DNA of 64,000 nucleotides from Nocardia macrotermitis (lineage in GTDB: Bacteria; Actinomycetota; Actinomycetes; Mycobacteriales; Mycobacteriaceae). The position numbers were made by a program, and so were the translations under genes. Below are positions 27,788 to 37,682 of the stretch, one piece after another; the stretch's first letter is position 1, and each line of letters begins with the position of its first letter. The notes below the pieces were generated by a model. That model did no database searches. It was not told the origin of the DNA and saw only the letters and a program-made list of their open reading frames with translations. The stretch spans positions 1 to 64,000 of the forward strand of contig NZ_WEGK01000005.1 in assembly GCF_009604405.1 (NCBI RefSeq), given 5' to 3'.

Positions 27788-28825
27788 ATGATCGAACCAC
27801 CGCAGCCCGGCTTCACCGGGGTCGTCTGGGAGGCGCGCGAGTCCGACCGGCTCGCACGCGATCTCGACACCGGCCCCGGTCCGATTCCGATGGCCGAGGC
27901 CGGTGCCGCGTGGGCCCGCCTGGCCGCCAGCTTCGGGACTGCGGCGGCCGAGTTCGAGGCGGTGCTGGTGAGCCTGCGCGGTGCGTGGCAGTCGGCGACC
28001 AGTACCGGTGTGCACGACAGCGTTTCGGTGCTACGTGACTGGCTGGCCGGTGCCGCCCAGGCGGCGGCCGGCAATGCCCTCAAGGCCGAGCAGCACGCCG
28101 CGGCCAACGAGCTCGCCCGCCTGACGATGCCGAACATGATCGACATCAAGGCGATCCTGGAAGCCCAGCAGATGTTGCAGCAGATCGGCATCTCGCTCGG
28201 CGCGCCGATCCAGGCGATCGCGGCGATCACCGACACCAATTCGGATCTGGCCAAGGCGACCGCGTCCCGGGTGATGCGCGTCTACGAGGCGGCCACCGAA
28301 CCGCTGGCCACCCCGTGGGTGCAGGAGCATCCGCCGGAAATGAGCTCCGGCGCCGCGCTGGCATCCGAGCAGGCCGCCGCGCAGACGCCGAAACCGGCCG
28401 CGCCCGAGGGTGTTCCGGTGTTGCCGACGAACTTCGACCCCGCGGCGTTCGCCGCGCTCGCGACGCCGCCGATCAAGACCGCCTATCGCGCCCCGCGCAT
28501 GGTGCAGTCGACGACCGAGGCCGAGACGGCCGAGGTGGTGCCGGCGTCCTCGACCGGTTCCGCCAGTCCGATTCCCGCCAGCGGTATTCCGGCGGCGGTC
28601 GCACCGGCGGCAGCGGCCGCGGCGTTGCACAACGAGGAACATCGTGCCGGTATCGCGGTCGAGGGTGCGGACACGATGGACGTCGAGAACGGAATCGTCA
28701 GTGCGCCAGCGGTTCTCGGCGGTCCGGCGGCCGGTGCGCAGCCGCCGGTCCCGACCCAGGCCGCGCCGGGGCAGCCCGTGCCGACGCGGACCGTGCCCGG
28801 CGCCGCCCGACCCGGGGCGGCCTGA
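27788..28825 (+). CDS. PPE-like ESX substrate
   Basis: A 345-aa protein. The N-terminal ~180 residues form the PPE helical domain: PPQPGFTGVVWEARESDRLARDL, a Gly-Pro turn, AWARLAASFGTAAAEFEAVL and W-Q-S as the WxG-position motif (RGAWQSATS), then a long helix. The Pro-Pro-Glu triplet itself is not conserved. The C-terminal half is Pro/Ala-rich and disordered. The ATG directly abuts the PE-like stop, and the stop overlaps the espG copy 2 start (TGATG), so three genes are coupled: PE-like, PPE-like and their chaperone. Confidence 0.82.
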   Translation: MIEPPQPGFTGVVWEARESDRLARDLDTGPGPIPMAEAGAAWARLAASFGTAAAEFEAVLVSLRGAWQSATSTGVHDSVSVLRDWLAGAAQAAAGNALKAEQHAAANELARLTMPNMIDIKAILEAQQMLQQIGISLGAPIQAIAAITDTNSDLAKATASRVMRVYEAATEPLATPWVQEHPPEMSSGAALASEQAAAQTPKPAAPEGVPVLPTNFDPAAFAALATPPIKTAYRAPRMVQSTTEAETAEVVPASSTGSASPIPASGIPAAVAPAAAAAALHNEEHRAGIAVEGADTMDVENGIVSAPAVLGGPAAGAQPPVPTQAAPGQPVPTRTVPGAARPGAA

Positions 28826-29649
28826 TGACGACGCTCACCAACGACGGCCTGTTCGCGGTGGCCGAACGCCTCGGCGTACAGACCCTGCCGTTGGTGCTCG
28901 CCGTCGCGCCGCACCATGATTCGTACGACGCGTGGCAGGACGCGCAGGAGAGCGCGGTCGCCGGGCTGACCGAGGCCGGGGTGTTCGACTCCTACGGCGA
29001 GGTGAGTTCGGAACTGGCACAGGCGATGTTCGTGCTGTCCCAGCCCGAGAGCGAACTGGTGGCGCGGATCTACCGCGTCGCCCCGAGCCACCCCGGCGAG
29101 CCGCCCGCGCCCGCCGACGTGGTGCGAGTGTGCTTGGCGCGCAGGGGAGAAGACCACGCCATCGCGATCCGTTCCGGCGACGATTTCCGGCTGGAGACCT
29201 TCTGGTCCGACGGTTCGGGTGCGTCGTTGGCCCGGCCGCTGCTCACCGCGCTGGGCGCCTGCGCGCCGGCGCAGATTCCCGATTTCAGTGTGCTGTCACA
29301 GGATCTGAGCGAGCGGCTCAGCGCGGCGAATACCGCCACCGAGTACGCCGATGCCTGTTACGCGCTGGGTATACCCGATCGGGAGGCCACCATTCTCGGG
29401 CTGGCCTTCGAATCCTGTTCCGCCTATGCCGAAATCGTCGCCTATGCGCACGAGGACGGTATAGCCACCCGGACGTCGGGCGCCGTCGCGATGTACGACA
29501 CCGGCCGCGGCCGGATTATCGCCATTCCCGCGACGGCGCCCGATCTACAAGCATGGTCGACGGTCACACCGGGCACCGACCACCGTATCGCACAAGCGAT
29601 TTCGGCCTTGATCGAGATGCTTCCCGGGGAAAGGTGGCTGCGGCAATAA
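28825..29649 (+). CDS. espG: EspG-family ESX secretion chaperone (copy 2)
   Basis: A 274-aa protein with EspG-like layout: an N-terminal LFAVAERLGVQTLPLVL segment, a central FRLETFWSDG strand pair, AQAISALIEMLPGERW at the end. The start ATG overlaps the stop of the PPE-like gene. It differs strongly from copy 1 at 21608. EspG proteins bind the tip of PE-PPE dimers (established), and position makes the neighbouring pair its client. Confidence 0.8.
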   Translation: MTTLTNDGLFAVAERLGVQTLPLVLAVAPHHDSYDAWQDAQESAVAGLTEAGVFDSYGEVSSELAQAMFVLSQPESELVARIYRVAPSHPGEPPAPADVVRVCLARRGEDHAIAIRSGDDFRLETFWSDGSGASLARPLLTALGACAPAQIPDFSVLSQDLSERLSAANTATEYADACYALGIPDREATILGLAFESCSAYAEIVAYAHEDGIATRTSGAVAMYDTGRGRIIAIPATAPDLQAWSTVTPGTDHRIAQAISALIEMLPGERWLRQ

Positions 29650-29754
29650 GTTCTGAAAGCCCCACGAAAGTCGTCTATTCTGAATGCGATTGTCCTCGGA
29701 TCTCCGAGCAATTCGCCACCCAGCAATCCAGCACCATGAGGGAAAGGCAATAAA

Positions 29755-30036
29755 ATGGCAGGCGCAGGAGCAGTTGGCCTTAGTCTTGATCAGATCAATA
29801 CTCTGGCCAACAACATGGACACCTCCATCAACGCTATTCGCACCCACATCCAGAGCATCGAGGATGCCGCGGATGCCGCGAAGGCCGGCTGGCACGGTGA
29901 CGCGAACGCCTCGTTCGTGAAGGCCGCGGACTCGTGGCACTCCGAGGCCGAGACGCTGAAGGCGAATCTGGCGTCGCTGCAGCAGGCCGTCGTGGACGGC
30001 AAGAACAAGCTGATCTCGATGGACCAGCAGGGCTGA
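29755..30036 (+). CDS. WXG100 protein (Esx pair, first member)
   Basis: A 93-aa two-helix protein with a canonical WxG in the turn (W46-H-G48, AGWHGDA). GGGAAAGG precedes the ATG. It forms an operon with the next gene in the CFP-10/ESAT-6-like arrangement. It is expected to heterodimerise and be recognised by EccC. Confidence 0.92.
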   Translation: MAGAGAVGLSLDQINTLANNMDTSINAIRTHIQSIEDAADAAKAGWHGDANASFVKAADSWHSEAETLKANLASLQQAVVDGKNKLISMDQQG

Positions 30037-30101
30037 TTGCCGCTGTCCTACGGACATTCCGGCCAACCTGACCGAATCATTCCCACAGAAACGAGGACGC
30101 G

Positions 30102-30401
30102 ATGAGCGACATTCTCTACGACCCCGCGACGATGAACACCCTGTACGACGATCTGAACCACTCGGGTTCCCAGCTGCGCAGCGAGGGCTCGAACCTGGAG
30201 GATCAGGCGAAGGCCTTCAACTCGGCCCTGCAGGGTGACAACGCGAACCAGGGCTTCCACGCCACGTACACCAAATGGGCCGACGAATTCGACAACCACC
30301 TGCAGGTGCTCGACCAGCTGCAGCAGTCGGTCGAGGACGCGCTGCACCGCGCGCTGGCAGCGGACTCCGCCGTCGGCCAGGGTTTCGACGTCAGCTTCTG
30401 A
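30102..30401 (+). CDS. Esx partner protein (WXG100 superfamily, degenerate turn)
   Basis: A 99-aa helical protein 65 nt downstream of the WXG100 gene; ACGAGGACGCG precedes the ATG. The turn has LQGDNANQGF in place of WxG. The C-terminus is extended (ALAADSAVGQGFDVSF). By position and size it is the second member of an Esx heterodimer. A clear YxxxD/E signal is not present after helix two. Confidence 0.82.
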   Translation: MSDILYDPATMNTLYDDLNHSGSQLRSEGSNLEDQAKAFNSALQGDNANQGFHATYTKWADEFDNHLQVLDQLQQSVEDALHRALAADSAVGQGFDVSF

Positions 30402-30419
30402 TCCGTCCCCGCGGATTTC

Positions 30420-30458
30420 ACAACAGCCGACCGAGCGGAATGCTCGGTCGGCTGTTGT
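30420..30458. terminator. Perfect 17-bp hairpin, bidirectional terminator
   Basis: Arms at 30420-30436 and 30442-30458 pair perfectly around a 5-nt loop (GGAAT). It separates the plus-strand Esx pair from the minus-strand eccE stop. No strong U-tract follows, as is common in actinobacterial terminators. Confidence 0.8.
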
Positions 30459-30496
30459 ATGTCCGAATGCTGTTGTGTCCCGGGAACGTTACGGCC

Positions 30497-32311
30497 TCAG
30501 CGCGTGGCGAGTGATTCCCCGATGTACTGCATCTCGTCCGGCGTGGTGACCATGTGCACCGTCGCCGAATCGGTCGGGGTGCGGACGGTGATCATGTTCG
30601 GCGACGCCGGATCCTGGAGCAACGTGACATCGGCGTCGAACGGACTCTCCGGACCGTCGTCCTCGCGCACGTGCAGAATCGTCGCCCCACCCGGCAGCGC
30701 GGTCGGGGCGATGCCGTCGAAGACGACGACGGTCGTTGTGGGATAAGAACTTCCGGGCTGTCGCGGGGGTGCGGCCAGATGGTGACTGGCGCCCGCCGAG
30801 CGCGGCGCCAGCGAAAGCGAGTGCGGCGCGGCCACACTCGCGACCATGGCGGTCCAGGCGTCCGGACGCGCGGTGTGCACCACCGTGTGCGCGCCCAGCG
30901 CGATCGCCCGCAGCACCACCTGCTGGGCCAGATCGAGCTTGCCGATGACCTCCAGATGCCTGGTGCCCTCGCCGATCAGCGGCACCGCGATGCCCTGTCC
31001 GCTCAGATCCGCGCCGATCAGCTGACCGCAGCCCGCGGTGGGGACCGCAAGCCCGTCCAGCGCGTCCAGTGGGCCGCGAAAATCCTCCGGGGTATCACCG
31101 GGCGCCACCGCGATGGGCAGGCTGTCCAGGAAGGCGCGCAGCTGCTGTCCGGGCAGTCGCCGCAGCCCCGGCACCGGCGGATCGGCCGGATCGCTGAGGG
31201 TGTCGAACCGGACCAGCGCGTGCAGCGAGATACCTGGCCGGATCTCGTCCGTCGCGGCGCGCACCGCCTGCGGCCGCAGCCGCACGGTGATGGTCGTCGA
31301 AAGGCTCTGTGCGGCCCACAGATCCGCGAAACCGGGGGAGGCGATCAGATCCCGCCCGATCGCGTAACTGGTCAGGTGCAGGCCCTCGTATTCGAGCGTG
31401 TTCGGGGATTCGGTGAACTGGTCCGGGGTGATGCCGTGCGTGAGTTGCCGTACCGCGCTGTTGATCTCGCCCGCGGTCAGCACCGAGACGGTGATGTCGC
31501 GCGCGGCCAGCCGGTTGGCGACCCGGCGGGTGGCGATGATCGCCGCGCGCAGCGCACCGGCCCCGCCGCCGCCGCGATTGTCCACCGCCTGGGCGTTGGC
31601 CAGCGGATCGAACCGCAGCACCAGCCACACCGTGCGGCGCGCGATCGCGGGCAGCGGGCCCAGGATGCGGTCGTAGAGCCAGGCCACCGCGCCGTTGCTC
31701 GCGGTGCGCGCACCGGTGCTGATGACGTCGATGGAATCCAGCGTGATGTCGAATTGTCCCAGGCAGTCGGCGATTTCGCGCAGCGGCAGTTCCTGGGTCG
31801 AGCCGAGCGAACCCGGACGCAGCCAGGTCATCGAGTCCGGCGGCGGTTCGATCCGCAGCATGCTGATCAGCCGGTCGGCCTCCCAGCGCACCCCGTAGCT
31901 ACCGCCCTCGGGCAGCGGCACGTCGAACGCTTCCGGCGGTTCGGCGCCGGGATCGTGCCGCCACCGGTTCCAGCGGAACGACACCGCGCCGCCGATGATT
32001 CCGGCCAGCGAGCGCGGGTGGCGGCGGCGCAGCGGGACCAGTCCGATCAGCGCCACCACGACACCGATCGGGACGATCACGTACCACCGCAAGTGGAAGG
32101 CGATCGCGACCCACACCGCGATCGCGACCAGCAGCAACACCGGAACCACATGGCGCAGTGGGAGATCCCGGAACAGCCAGAAGTCCTGATCGTGCAGCGC
32201 GATCGGCGGCCGGACGGTACGCCCCCCGCCGCCGGTCTGCCCCGAGCGACCCTCCGATGACTCGGATTCCTGCTCCTCGGGTCCGGTGTAAACGATCGCT
32301 TCTTCGACCAT
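30497..32311 (-). CDS. eccE: ESX membrane component EccE
   Basis: A 604-aa protein with two adjacent membrane helices (HVVPVLLLVAIAVWVAIAF, then YVIVPIGVVVALIGLVPL after a short loop) at residues ~55-100, followed by a long soluble domain, the EccE layout. EccE lies on the outside of the EccBCDE membrane complex and stabilises MycP association (established). ATG 32311 (MVEEAIVY) is chosen with GGAAAACG upstream; an ATG at 32371 would add 20 residues. It is on the strand opposite to eccB/D/C and next to eccB, whereas it usually ends the ESX operon. Confidence 0.88.
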   Translation of the reverse strand: MVEEAIVYTGPEEQESESSEGRSGQTGGGGRTVRPPIALHDQDFWLFRDLPLRHVVPVLLLVAIAVWVAIAFHLRWYVIVPIGVVVALIGLVPLRRRHPRSLAGIIGGAVSFRWNRWRHDPGAEPPEAFDVPLPEGGSYGVRWEADRLISMLRIEPPPDSMTWLRPGSLGSTQELPLREIADCLGQFDITLDSIDVISTGARTASNGAVAWLYDRILGPLPAIARRTVWLVLRFDPLANAQAVDNRGGGGAGALRAAIIATRRVANRLAARDITVSVLTAGEINSAVRQLTHGITPDQFTESPNTLEYEGLHLTSYAIGRDLIASPGFADLWAAQSLSTTITVRLRPQAVRAATDEIRPGISLHALVRFDTLSDPADPPVPGLRRLPGQQLRAFLDSLPIAVAPGDTPEDFRGPLDALDGLAVPTAGCGQLIGADLSGQGIAVPLIGEGTRHLEVIGKLDLAQQVVLRAIALGAHTVVHTARPDAWTAMVASVAAPHSLSLAPRSAGASHHLAAPPRQPGSSYPTTTVVVFDGIAPTALPGGATILHVREDDGPESPFDADVTLLQDPASPNMITVRTPTDSATVHMVTTPDEMQYIGESLATR

Positions 32312-32528
32312 CGTTTTCCATATCTGTTCGCGCCCGCTGCTGTGGAGTCCGGCCAGCACGGCCGGAAGCACGGTCCGAATGGCCGGTTTCGCGGATTACG
32401 TTACCTGTTCCGGCTGCGAGTGGCGTGCTGCCCGCGTAACCGCCTAGTCTTTTCGTGCGGGGAGTTTCCACCGGTGGGCGGTCACCCTCGCGCGTTCGAC
32501 CGATGCCCTACCGTTCGAGGGAGATCCA

Positions 32529-34076
32529 GTGCCGGCACAGCTGACAACTCGGGCACAGGTCAATGGCTATCGCTTCCTGTTGCGCCGCCTGGACCACGCG
32601 ATGGTCCGGCGCGATGTGCGCATGCTGCACGATCCGATGCGGTCGCAGTCCCGTTCGCTGATCATCGGCGGCATCCTGGGCATGCTGGGCGTGGCCGGTT
32701 GCGTGATCCTGTCGTTCATCCATCCGCAGGGTTCGGTGGGCAAGGCGTCGATCATCGTCGGCAAGGACAGCGCCGCGCTGTTCGTGATGGTGAAGGACAA
32801 GTCCGGGAACCAAACCCTGCATCCCGCACTGAATCTGGCCTCGGCCCGGTTGATCAGCGGTACCGCCGAAACACCCACCTCGGTCAAGGATTCCAAGCTG
32901 TCGAGCTATCCGCGCGGTCCGCTGCTGGGGATTCCGGGGGCGCCGAACGCGTTGCCGGGGACCTCGCAGGGTGATCATTCCGACTGGTCGCTGTGCGAGT
33001 CGGTCACGTTGACCGCGAGCGGCAATGTGGCCAGCGCCGCGGCGGTCACCACGACCGTGATCGCCGGGCCGCCGGAACTGGGCGCGCAAGCGCGGACCGC
33101 GAGCCAGGACGAGGCGGTGCTGGTGAGTCACGACGACAAGACGTATCTGATCTACGACGGTAAACGCGCGGAGATCGATCCGACCAACACGGTCATGGCC
33201 CGCACGCTGAACCTGGTCGTACATCCGGCGCGTGCGACCGGCACCGGCCTGCTCGACGTCGCGGTCCCGGTACCGCCGCTGGCGCCGCCGACCATCCCGG
33301 ACGCCGGGCATCCCGGTCCGGGCAAGTTGTCGAATGTGCCTGTGGGCGGGGTGATCTCGGTGGCCTCGGCGGACGGCAGCGGTACCTCGGATCTGTACGT
33401 GGTGCTGGAGAAGGGCGTGCAGCGCATCGGCCCGTTCGTCGCGCAACTGATCCGCAACGCGGATTCGCACGGCATGAGCGAGATCAAGTCGGTACCGCCG
33501 GATGTGCTCGACGGCATCACCGTACTGGACACCCTGCCGCTGGAGCAGTTCCCCACCCAGGTGCCGAAAATCATCGGCGCCGAGGATGATCCGGTGACCT
33601 GCGTGCGCTGGAACAAGAGTTCGGGCATGGCCACCGACCAGCCCGAGTCGAGCAATCCGACCGATCGAGCGTGGGTCTCGCTGGTGCTGGGTACCAAACT
33701 GCCGCTGGGGAATTCGGATCATCCGGTGAAGCTGGCCACCTCCTCGGGCACCGGCGACCACGTCGATCAGGTGTTCGTGAAGCCGATGACGGGTGAGTTC
33801 GTGCAGACCACCGGTATGGATTCGGGCAGCCTGCGCCGGGACAGCCTGTTCTACATCACCGACGATGGAATCCGGTACGGCATACCGGATCTGGCCACCG
33901 CGGAGATGCTGGGCCTGGGTAAGACGCCGCATCTGGCGCCGTGGGCGATCGTGGGGCAGCTGGTGCCGGGGCCGACGCTGTCGCGGACGTCGGCGTTGGT
34001 GAGTTACGACAGTGTGCCCACCGGCCCGTCCGCGGCGACCTCGGACGACTCGAAGACCACCACCGCGTCGCACTGA
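32529..34076 (+). CDS. eccB: ESX membrane component EccB
   Basis: A 515-aa protein starting at GTG with GGAGAT upstream. The N-terminus has the EccB signature (TTRAQVNGYRFLLRRLDHA and RRDVRMLHDP), then one membrane helix at 43-64 and a large external domain. That domain contains two conserved cysteines (WSLCES and VTCVRW) that form a disulfide in the family. It is part of the core EccBCDE membrane complex. It is divergent from eccE and followed by a strong hairpin. Confidence 0.95.
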   Translation: MPAQLTTRAQVNGYRFLLRRLDHAMVRRDVRMLHDPMRSQSRSLIIGGILGMLGVAGCVILSFIHPQGSVGKASIIVGKDSAALFVMVKDKSGNQTLHPALNLASARLISGTAETPTSVKDSKLSSYPRGPLLGIPGAPNALPGTSQGDHSDWSLCESVTLTASGNVASAAAVTTTVIAGPPELGAQARTASQDEAVLVSHDDKTYLIYDGKRAEIDPTNTVMARTLNLVVHPARATGTGLLDVAVPVPPLAPPTIPDAGHPGPGKLSNVPVGGVISVASADGSGTSDLYVVLEKGVQRIGPFVAQLIRNADSHGMSEIKSVPPDVLDGITVLDTLPLEQFPTQVPKIIGAEDDPVTCVRWNKSSGMATDQPESSNPTDRAWVSLVLGTKLPLGNSDHPVKLATSSGTGDHVDQVFVKPMTGEFVQTTGMDSGSLRRDSLFYITDDGIRYGIPDLATAEMLGLGKTPHLAPWAIVGQLVPGPTLSRTSALVSYDSVPTGPSAATSDDSKTTTASH

Positions 34077-34099
34077 ACCGCGTCCCACAGCGGAAACGC

Positions 34100-34147
34100 C
34101 TGCGGCCCTGCTGCTTTCGAGTGAATTCGAAAGCAGCAGGGCCGCAG
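34100..34147. terminator. Perfect 21-bp hairpin, bidirectional terminator
   Basis: Arms at 34100-34120 and 34127-34147 pair perfectly with a 6-nt loop. It lies between the convergent eccB and eccA and includes an A/T-rich stem top (CTTTCGA/TCGAAAG). Confidence 0.85.
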
Positions 34148-34166
34148 TGGTATTCGGTCCAGACGC

Positions 34167-35990
34167 TCAGCCCAAGCCGAGCGAGGCCAGGATCGTGGCG
34201 AGCGCGGCCTGCATGTCCGCCGCCTCGATGCGCATCAGCACCGACTCGTCGATCTCGCTCAGATCCAGCGAATCATCGTTGGCGAGACGGAATTCCCGCT
34301 CCTCCTCGGCCGCTTCGATGACGTTACGGATGAAACGACCGTTACCGGCGAGGTCGACCCCGCGCCGCGGCTGCCCGCTCTGATCGGTGCTCTCCATCGC
34401 GTACAGCCGCCCACAGGCCGCGACGAGCTGTTCGACGGCGCCCTCGGCCAGTTCCGAGTCACGGGATTTGGCGATCACCCCGCCGATCTGGCCCAGCTCC
34501 TCCGCGGTGTACGAGGGGAACTGCAGGCGCTTGGCGAAACGCGAGGCCAGACCGTCGTTGGCGGCCAGCAGGCGGTTGATCTCACCGTCGTATCCCGCGA
34601 TGATGACCACGAGCCGATCGCGGTCGTTCTCCATGCGGGCCAGCAGGGTGTCCACGGCCTCGCGACCGAAGGCGTCACCGCCGGACAAGCCGCTCTGGAT
34701 CAGGGTGTACGCCTCGTCGATGAAAAGCACACCGTCCATTGCGCTATCGATCAATTTATCGGTTTTTATCGCGGTGCTACCCAAATGTTCACCGACCAGA
34801 TCCATTCGCTTCGCTTCGACGACCTTGTCGGTTTTCAGAATGCCGAGGCCGCAATAGATCTTGGCGACCACGCGCGCGATCGTGGTTTTACCGGTACCGG
34901 GCGGACCGGTGAACGCCAGGTGATTGCCGCGCGATTTGGCCGACAGGCCCTTCTCGGCGCGGATCTTGGCCAGCTGTGCGCTCGACTGCAACCGCGCGAC
35001 CTGGGTTTTCACCGAGGCCAGACCAATCTGACGGTTGAGCTCCGCGCGAGCCTCGTCCAGGATCTTCTTCGCGCGATCCTGGAAATCCGCCTCCTGCTGC
35101 TCCTGCATCGAGGGCGCCGAGTCCGAATCCCAGCGGTCGGTGCGGGCGGCGATGGTCTCCTTGGAGGTGATGGTGATCCGGTAGGTGCGATCCCGCATCG
35201 CCTCGGTGTTCGCGGCGAAATCCGGCGCCTGCGAATACACCTTCTCGAAGAGGCGCTGGGCCTCCTCCTCGTTTCCGTTCTCGCGCAGGCACAGTCCGCG
35301 ACAGAACATGGCGGTGGTGCGCGCGGCCGGAATCGGGCCGTGCTCGGCCATCTCCATGCGGCGGATGGCCTCACCGAACAGGCCCAGCTGCGCGCAGGCC
35401 GAGCCGACCATGACGTGCGCGCCCGCGGCCATGAACGGATCGTCCCACTCGGCCGAACCGGCCAGCACGGTCATCACGTCGGGCCAGCGCTGCGTGTTGT
35501 AGTGCATGACGCCGCGCACGTAGGCACTGATCCGGTTGTCCGGCTCGGTTTCCGGTGCGTGCGCCTGGCCGCGACGGAACTCGGCGAGCTCGTCGAGCAC
35601 CTGCTCGGCCTCGTCGTACTTCTTGTCCGAGATCAGCTGCGCGGCCTGGGCGACCCAGATCTCGGCGTAGTTGGACAGCGGGTAGTCGATGTACAGACCG
35701 GTGACGAAGCGTCCGGCCAGCTCACGCGGGCGCAGCCCCAGGCGGCGTTGCTCGCGGTAGAGCGTCGAGCCGCTGGTCTTCTGCAATTGCGTGAGGACCT
35801 CGGGAGTCATCTCACCCGCGACGGCCAGGCCCAGCCAGGCGTCGCACATGGTGGGATCCCACTCGGTGGCACGTTGGAACGCGAGCTTGGCGTACTCCAG
35901 ATCGCGCGTGGCCTCCTGGCCATCGATGGTCAGACCCAGCGACAGGACGCCGGCGTCGAAGGCGCGTTGAGCTTGGCGGTTGCCGGTCAT
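34167..35990 (-). CDS. eccA: ESX cytosolic AAA+ ATPase EccA
   Basis: A 607-aa CbxX/CfqX-type ATPase. The N-terminal ~280 residues are TPR-like helices (AFQRATEWDPTMCDAWLGLA). The AAA+ domain has Walker A GPPGTGKTT near residue 360, Walker B DGVLFIDEAYTL and a sensor/arginine-finger region. EccA is thought to release EspG from PE/PPE substrates (established model). Start at ATG 35990 (MTGNRQAQ) matches the family; the upstream in-frame stretch does not. It is divergent from eccD and convergent with eccB. Confidence 0.93.
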   Translation of the reverse strand: MTGNRQAQRAFDAGVLSLGLTIDGQEATRDLEYAKLAFQRATEWDPTMCDAWLGLAVAGEMTPEVLTQLQKTSGSTLYREQRRLGLRPRELAGRFVTGLYIDYPLSNYAEIWVAQAAQLISDKKYDEAEQVLDELAEFRRGQAHAPETEPDNRISAYVRGVMHYNTQRWPDVMTVLAGSAEWDDPFMAAGAHVMVGSACAQLGLFGEAIRRMEMAEHGPIPAARTTAMFCRGLCLRENGNEEEAQRLFEKVYSQAPDFAANTEAMRDRTYRITITSKETIAARTDRWDSDSAPSMQEQQEADFQDRAKKILDEARAELNRQIGLASVKTQVARLQSSAQLAKIRAEKGLSAKSRGNHLAFTGPPGTGKTTIARVVAKIYCGLGILKTDKVVEAKRMDLVGEHLGSTAIKTDKLIDSAMDGVLFIDEAYTLIQSGLSGGDAFGREAVDTLLARMENDRDRLVVIIAGYDGEINRLLAANDGLASRFAKRLQFPSYTAEELGQIGGVIAKSRDSELAEGAVEQLVAACGRLYAMESTDQSGQPRRGVDLAGNGRFIRNVIEAAEEEREFRLANDDSLDLSEIDESVLMRIEAADMQAALATILASLGLG

Positions 35991-36206
35991 AACACTCGAA
36001 CCCCGAATTTTCTTTTGTGAAGGCCCATTCCGTATCTCTCCTGACCAGCCTACCGATCGCGCACTACCCAACTGTCCGATACATTAGGGTTCGCTGCACA
36101 AAGGTCGCAACGCGAAGGCAATTGACGGGGTGAAAGTGGTTCGGCCAGCTGACAGATCGTCGTGTGAAACACCGTTGGTTACCGTCGTCGCGGGATCGGC
36201 GACCTC

Positions 36207-37682
36207 ATGACGGCACCATCGCCGGGCGGGCGCACCGCCGCGGAACCCGAGCTCTGCAGGGTCTCGGTCATCGGGGGAAACACCCAGTTGGACGTGGGTC
36301 TGCCCACGGCGATCCCGGTCGCCTCGTTCATCGGTGATCTGGTCTCGCTCATCGAATCCCGCAATCCGGACGTCGGGGACGGCGAGGACGACAACGCCCC
36401 GATGGTGACCCAGCACTGGACCCTGGCGCGCCTGGGGCGCGACCCGATCCCGCCGAGCCGGACCCTGGTCGAGGCCGAGGTGCACGACGGCGATCTGCTG
36501 GTGCTGCGCGCGGTGGGCGCGAAAGAGACTCCCGCGCTGTTCGACGACGTCATCGACGCGGTGTCCCGGCTGACCGCGGACACCTTCCGCGGGTGGTCGC
36601 CGCAGGCCGCGCGCTGGACCGGCCTGGTCGCGTCGGTGCTGACCACGGTGGTGGCGATGCTGCTGCTGGCCGCCGGACGCGCGCACGTCAACGCGCTGGC
36701 CGAGGGTTTCATCGCGGCCGGAGTCGGCGTGGCGGCGATGGTCGCGGCCGCGATTGCGGTGCGGCGCTACAGCGATCCGCTCGCGGGCACCTGGCTGTCG
36801 CTGTCCTCGATGGTGCTGCTGTTCTCCGCCGGAGTGTTCTTCGTACCGGGCAGCCTGGGCAGTCCCCATCTGCTGCTGGGCTTTTCGGTGCTGCTGGTGG
36901 CCGCCGCGGTGGGCTACCGCGCGACCGGTATCGGAATGACGTTGTACCCCATGGCGATCACCGTCGCGCTGTTCGGCGGGATCGGCGCGGCGGTCCGGAT
37001 GATCTGGGACGTCGCGCTGGCCGGGATCGGCGCGGGCCTGCTGGTCGGCGGGCTGATCGTGATCTCCTCGGTGCCCCGCCTGTCCGCGGTGCTGGCCCGG
37101 CTGCCCGTGCCGCACGTGCCGACGGCCGGCGCGGCGATCGATCCGGCCGACCACGAACCGCGTCCGACCATCGAGGGGATCGGCGCGATCGGCGCCACGG
37201 CGCTGCCCTCGGCGGTCGGTCTGGGCCGACGGGCCAAGGCGGCCAACGCATATCAGACCGGCATCATGGCGGGCTGCACGCTGGCGGCGGTCGTCGGCAC
37301 CATCGCGGCCGCGGATCCGTTCGGCCCGTTGAGCTGGCCGGGGATCGCGCTGGCGGTGGTGACCTCGATCATCCTGGCCCTGCGTGGCCGTTCCTTCGCC
37401 GATCTGACCCAGGCGGGTTCGCTGATCGCGGGCGGCGGGGTGATCTTCGTCGGCACGGCTGCCGGTGCGGCCCTGGGTGATTCGCGCGCGGTGTTGATCT
37501 CGGCCGGACTGCTGCTGTTCTTCGCGGCGGCCGTGGTCGGCTTCGGCGTCATCGGCCCGCACATCGAGATCACCCCGGTGATGCGCCGGATGAACGAGCT
37601 GTTCGAATACCTGCTGATCGTGCTGGTGATCCCGCTGGTGCTGTGGATCATGGACGTGTACTCGATGGCCCGCGACATATGA
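36207..37682 (+). CDS. eccD: ESX membrane component EccD
   Basis: A 491-aa protein with an N-terminal ubiquitin-like domain (residues ~15-110, ending in VEAEVHDGDLLVLRAV) and about eleven membrane helices after residue ~135. EccD forms the main transmembrane vestibule of the ESX complex. Its stop overlaps the mycP start (ATGA), giving translational coupling. Confidence 0.95.
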   Translation: MTAPSPGGRTAAEPELCRVSVIGGNTQLDVGLPTAIPVASFIGDLVSLIESRNPDVGDGEDDNAPMVTQHWTLARLGRDPIPPSRTLVEAEVHDGDLLVLRAVGAKETPALFDDVIDAVSRLTADTFRGWSPQAARWTGLVASVLTTVVAMLLLAAGRAHVNALAEGFIAAGVGVAAMVAAAIAVRRYSDPLAGTWLSLSSMVLLFSAGVFFVPGSLGSPHLLLGFSVLLVAAAVGYRATGIGMTLYPMAITVALFGGIGAAVRMIWDVALAGIGAGLLVGGLIVISSVPRLSAVLARLPVPHVPTAGAAIDPADHEPRPTIEGIGAIGATALPSAVGLGRRAKAANAYQTGIMAGCTLAAVVGTIAAADPFGPLSWPGIALAVVTSIILALRGRSFADLTQAGSLIAGGGVIFVGTAAGAALGDSRAVLISAGLLLFFAAAVVGFGVIGPHIEITPVMRRMNELFEYLLIVLVIPLVLWIMDVYSMARDI

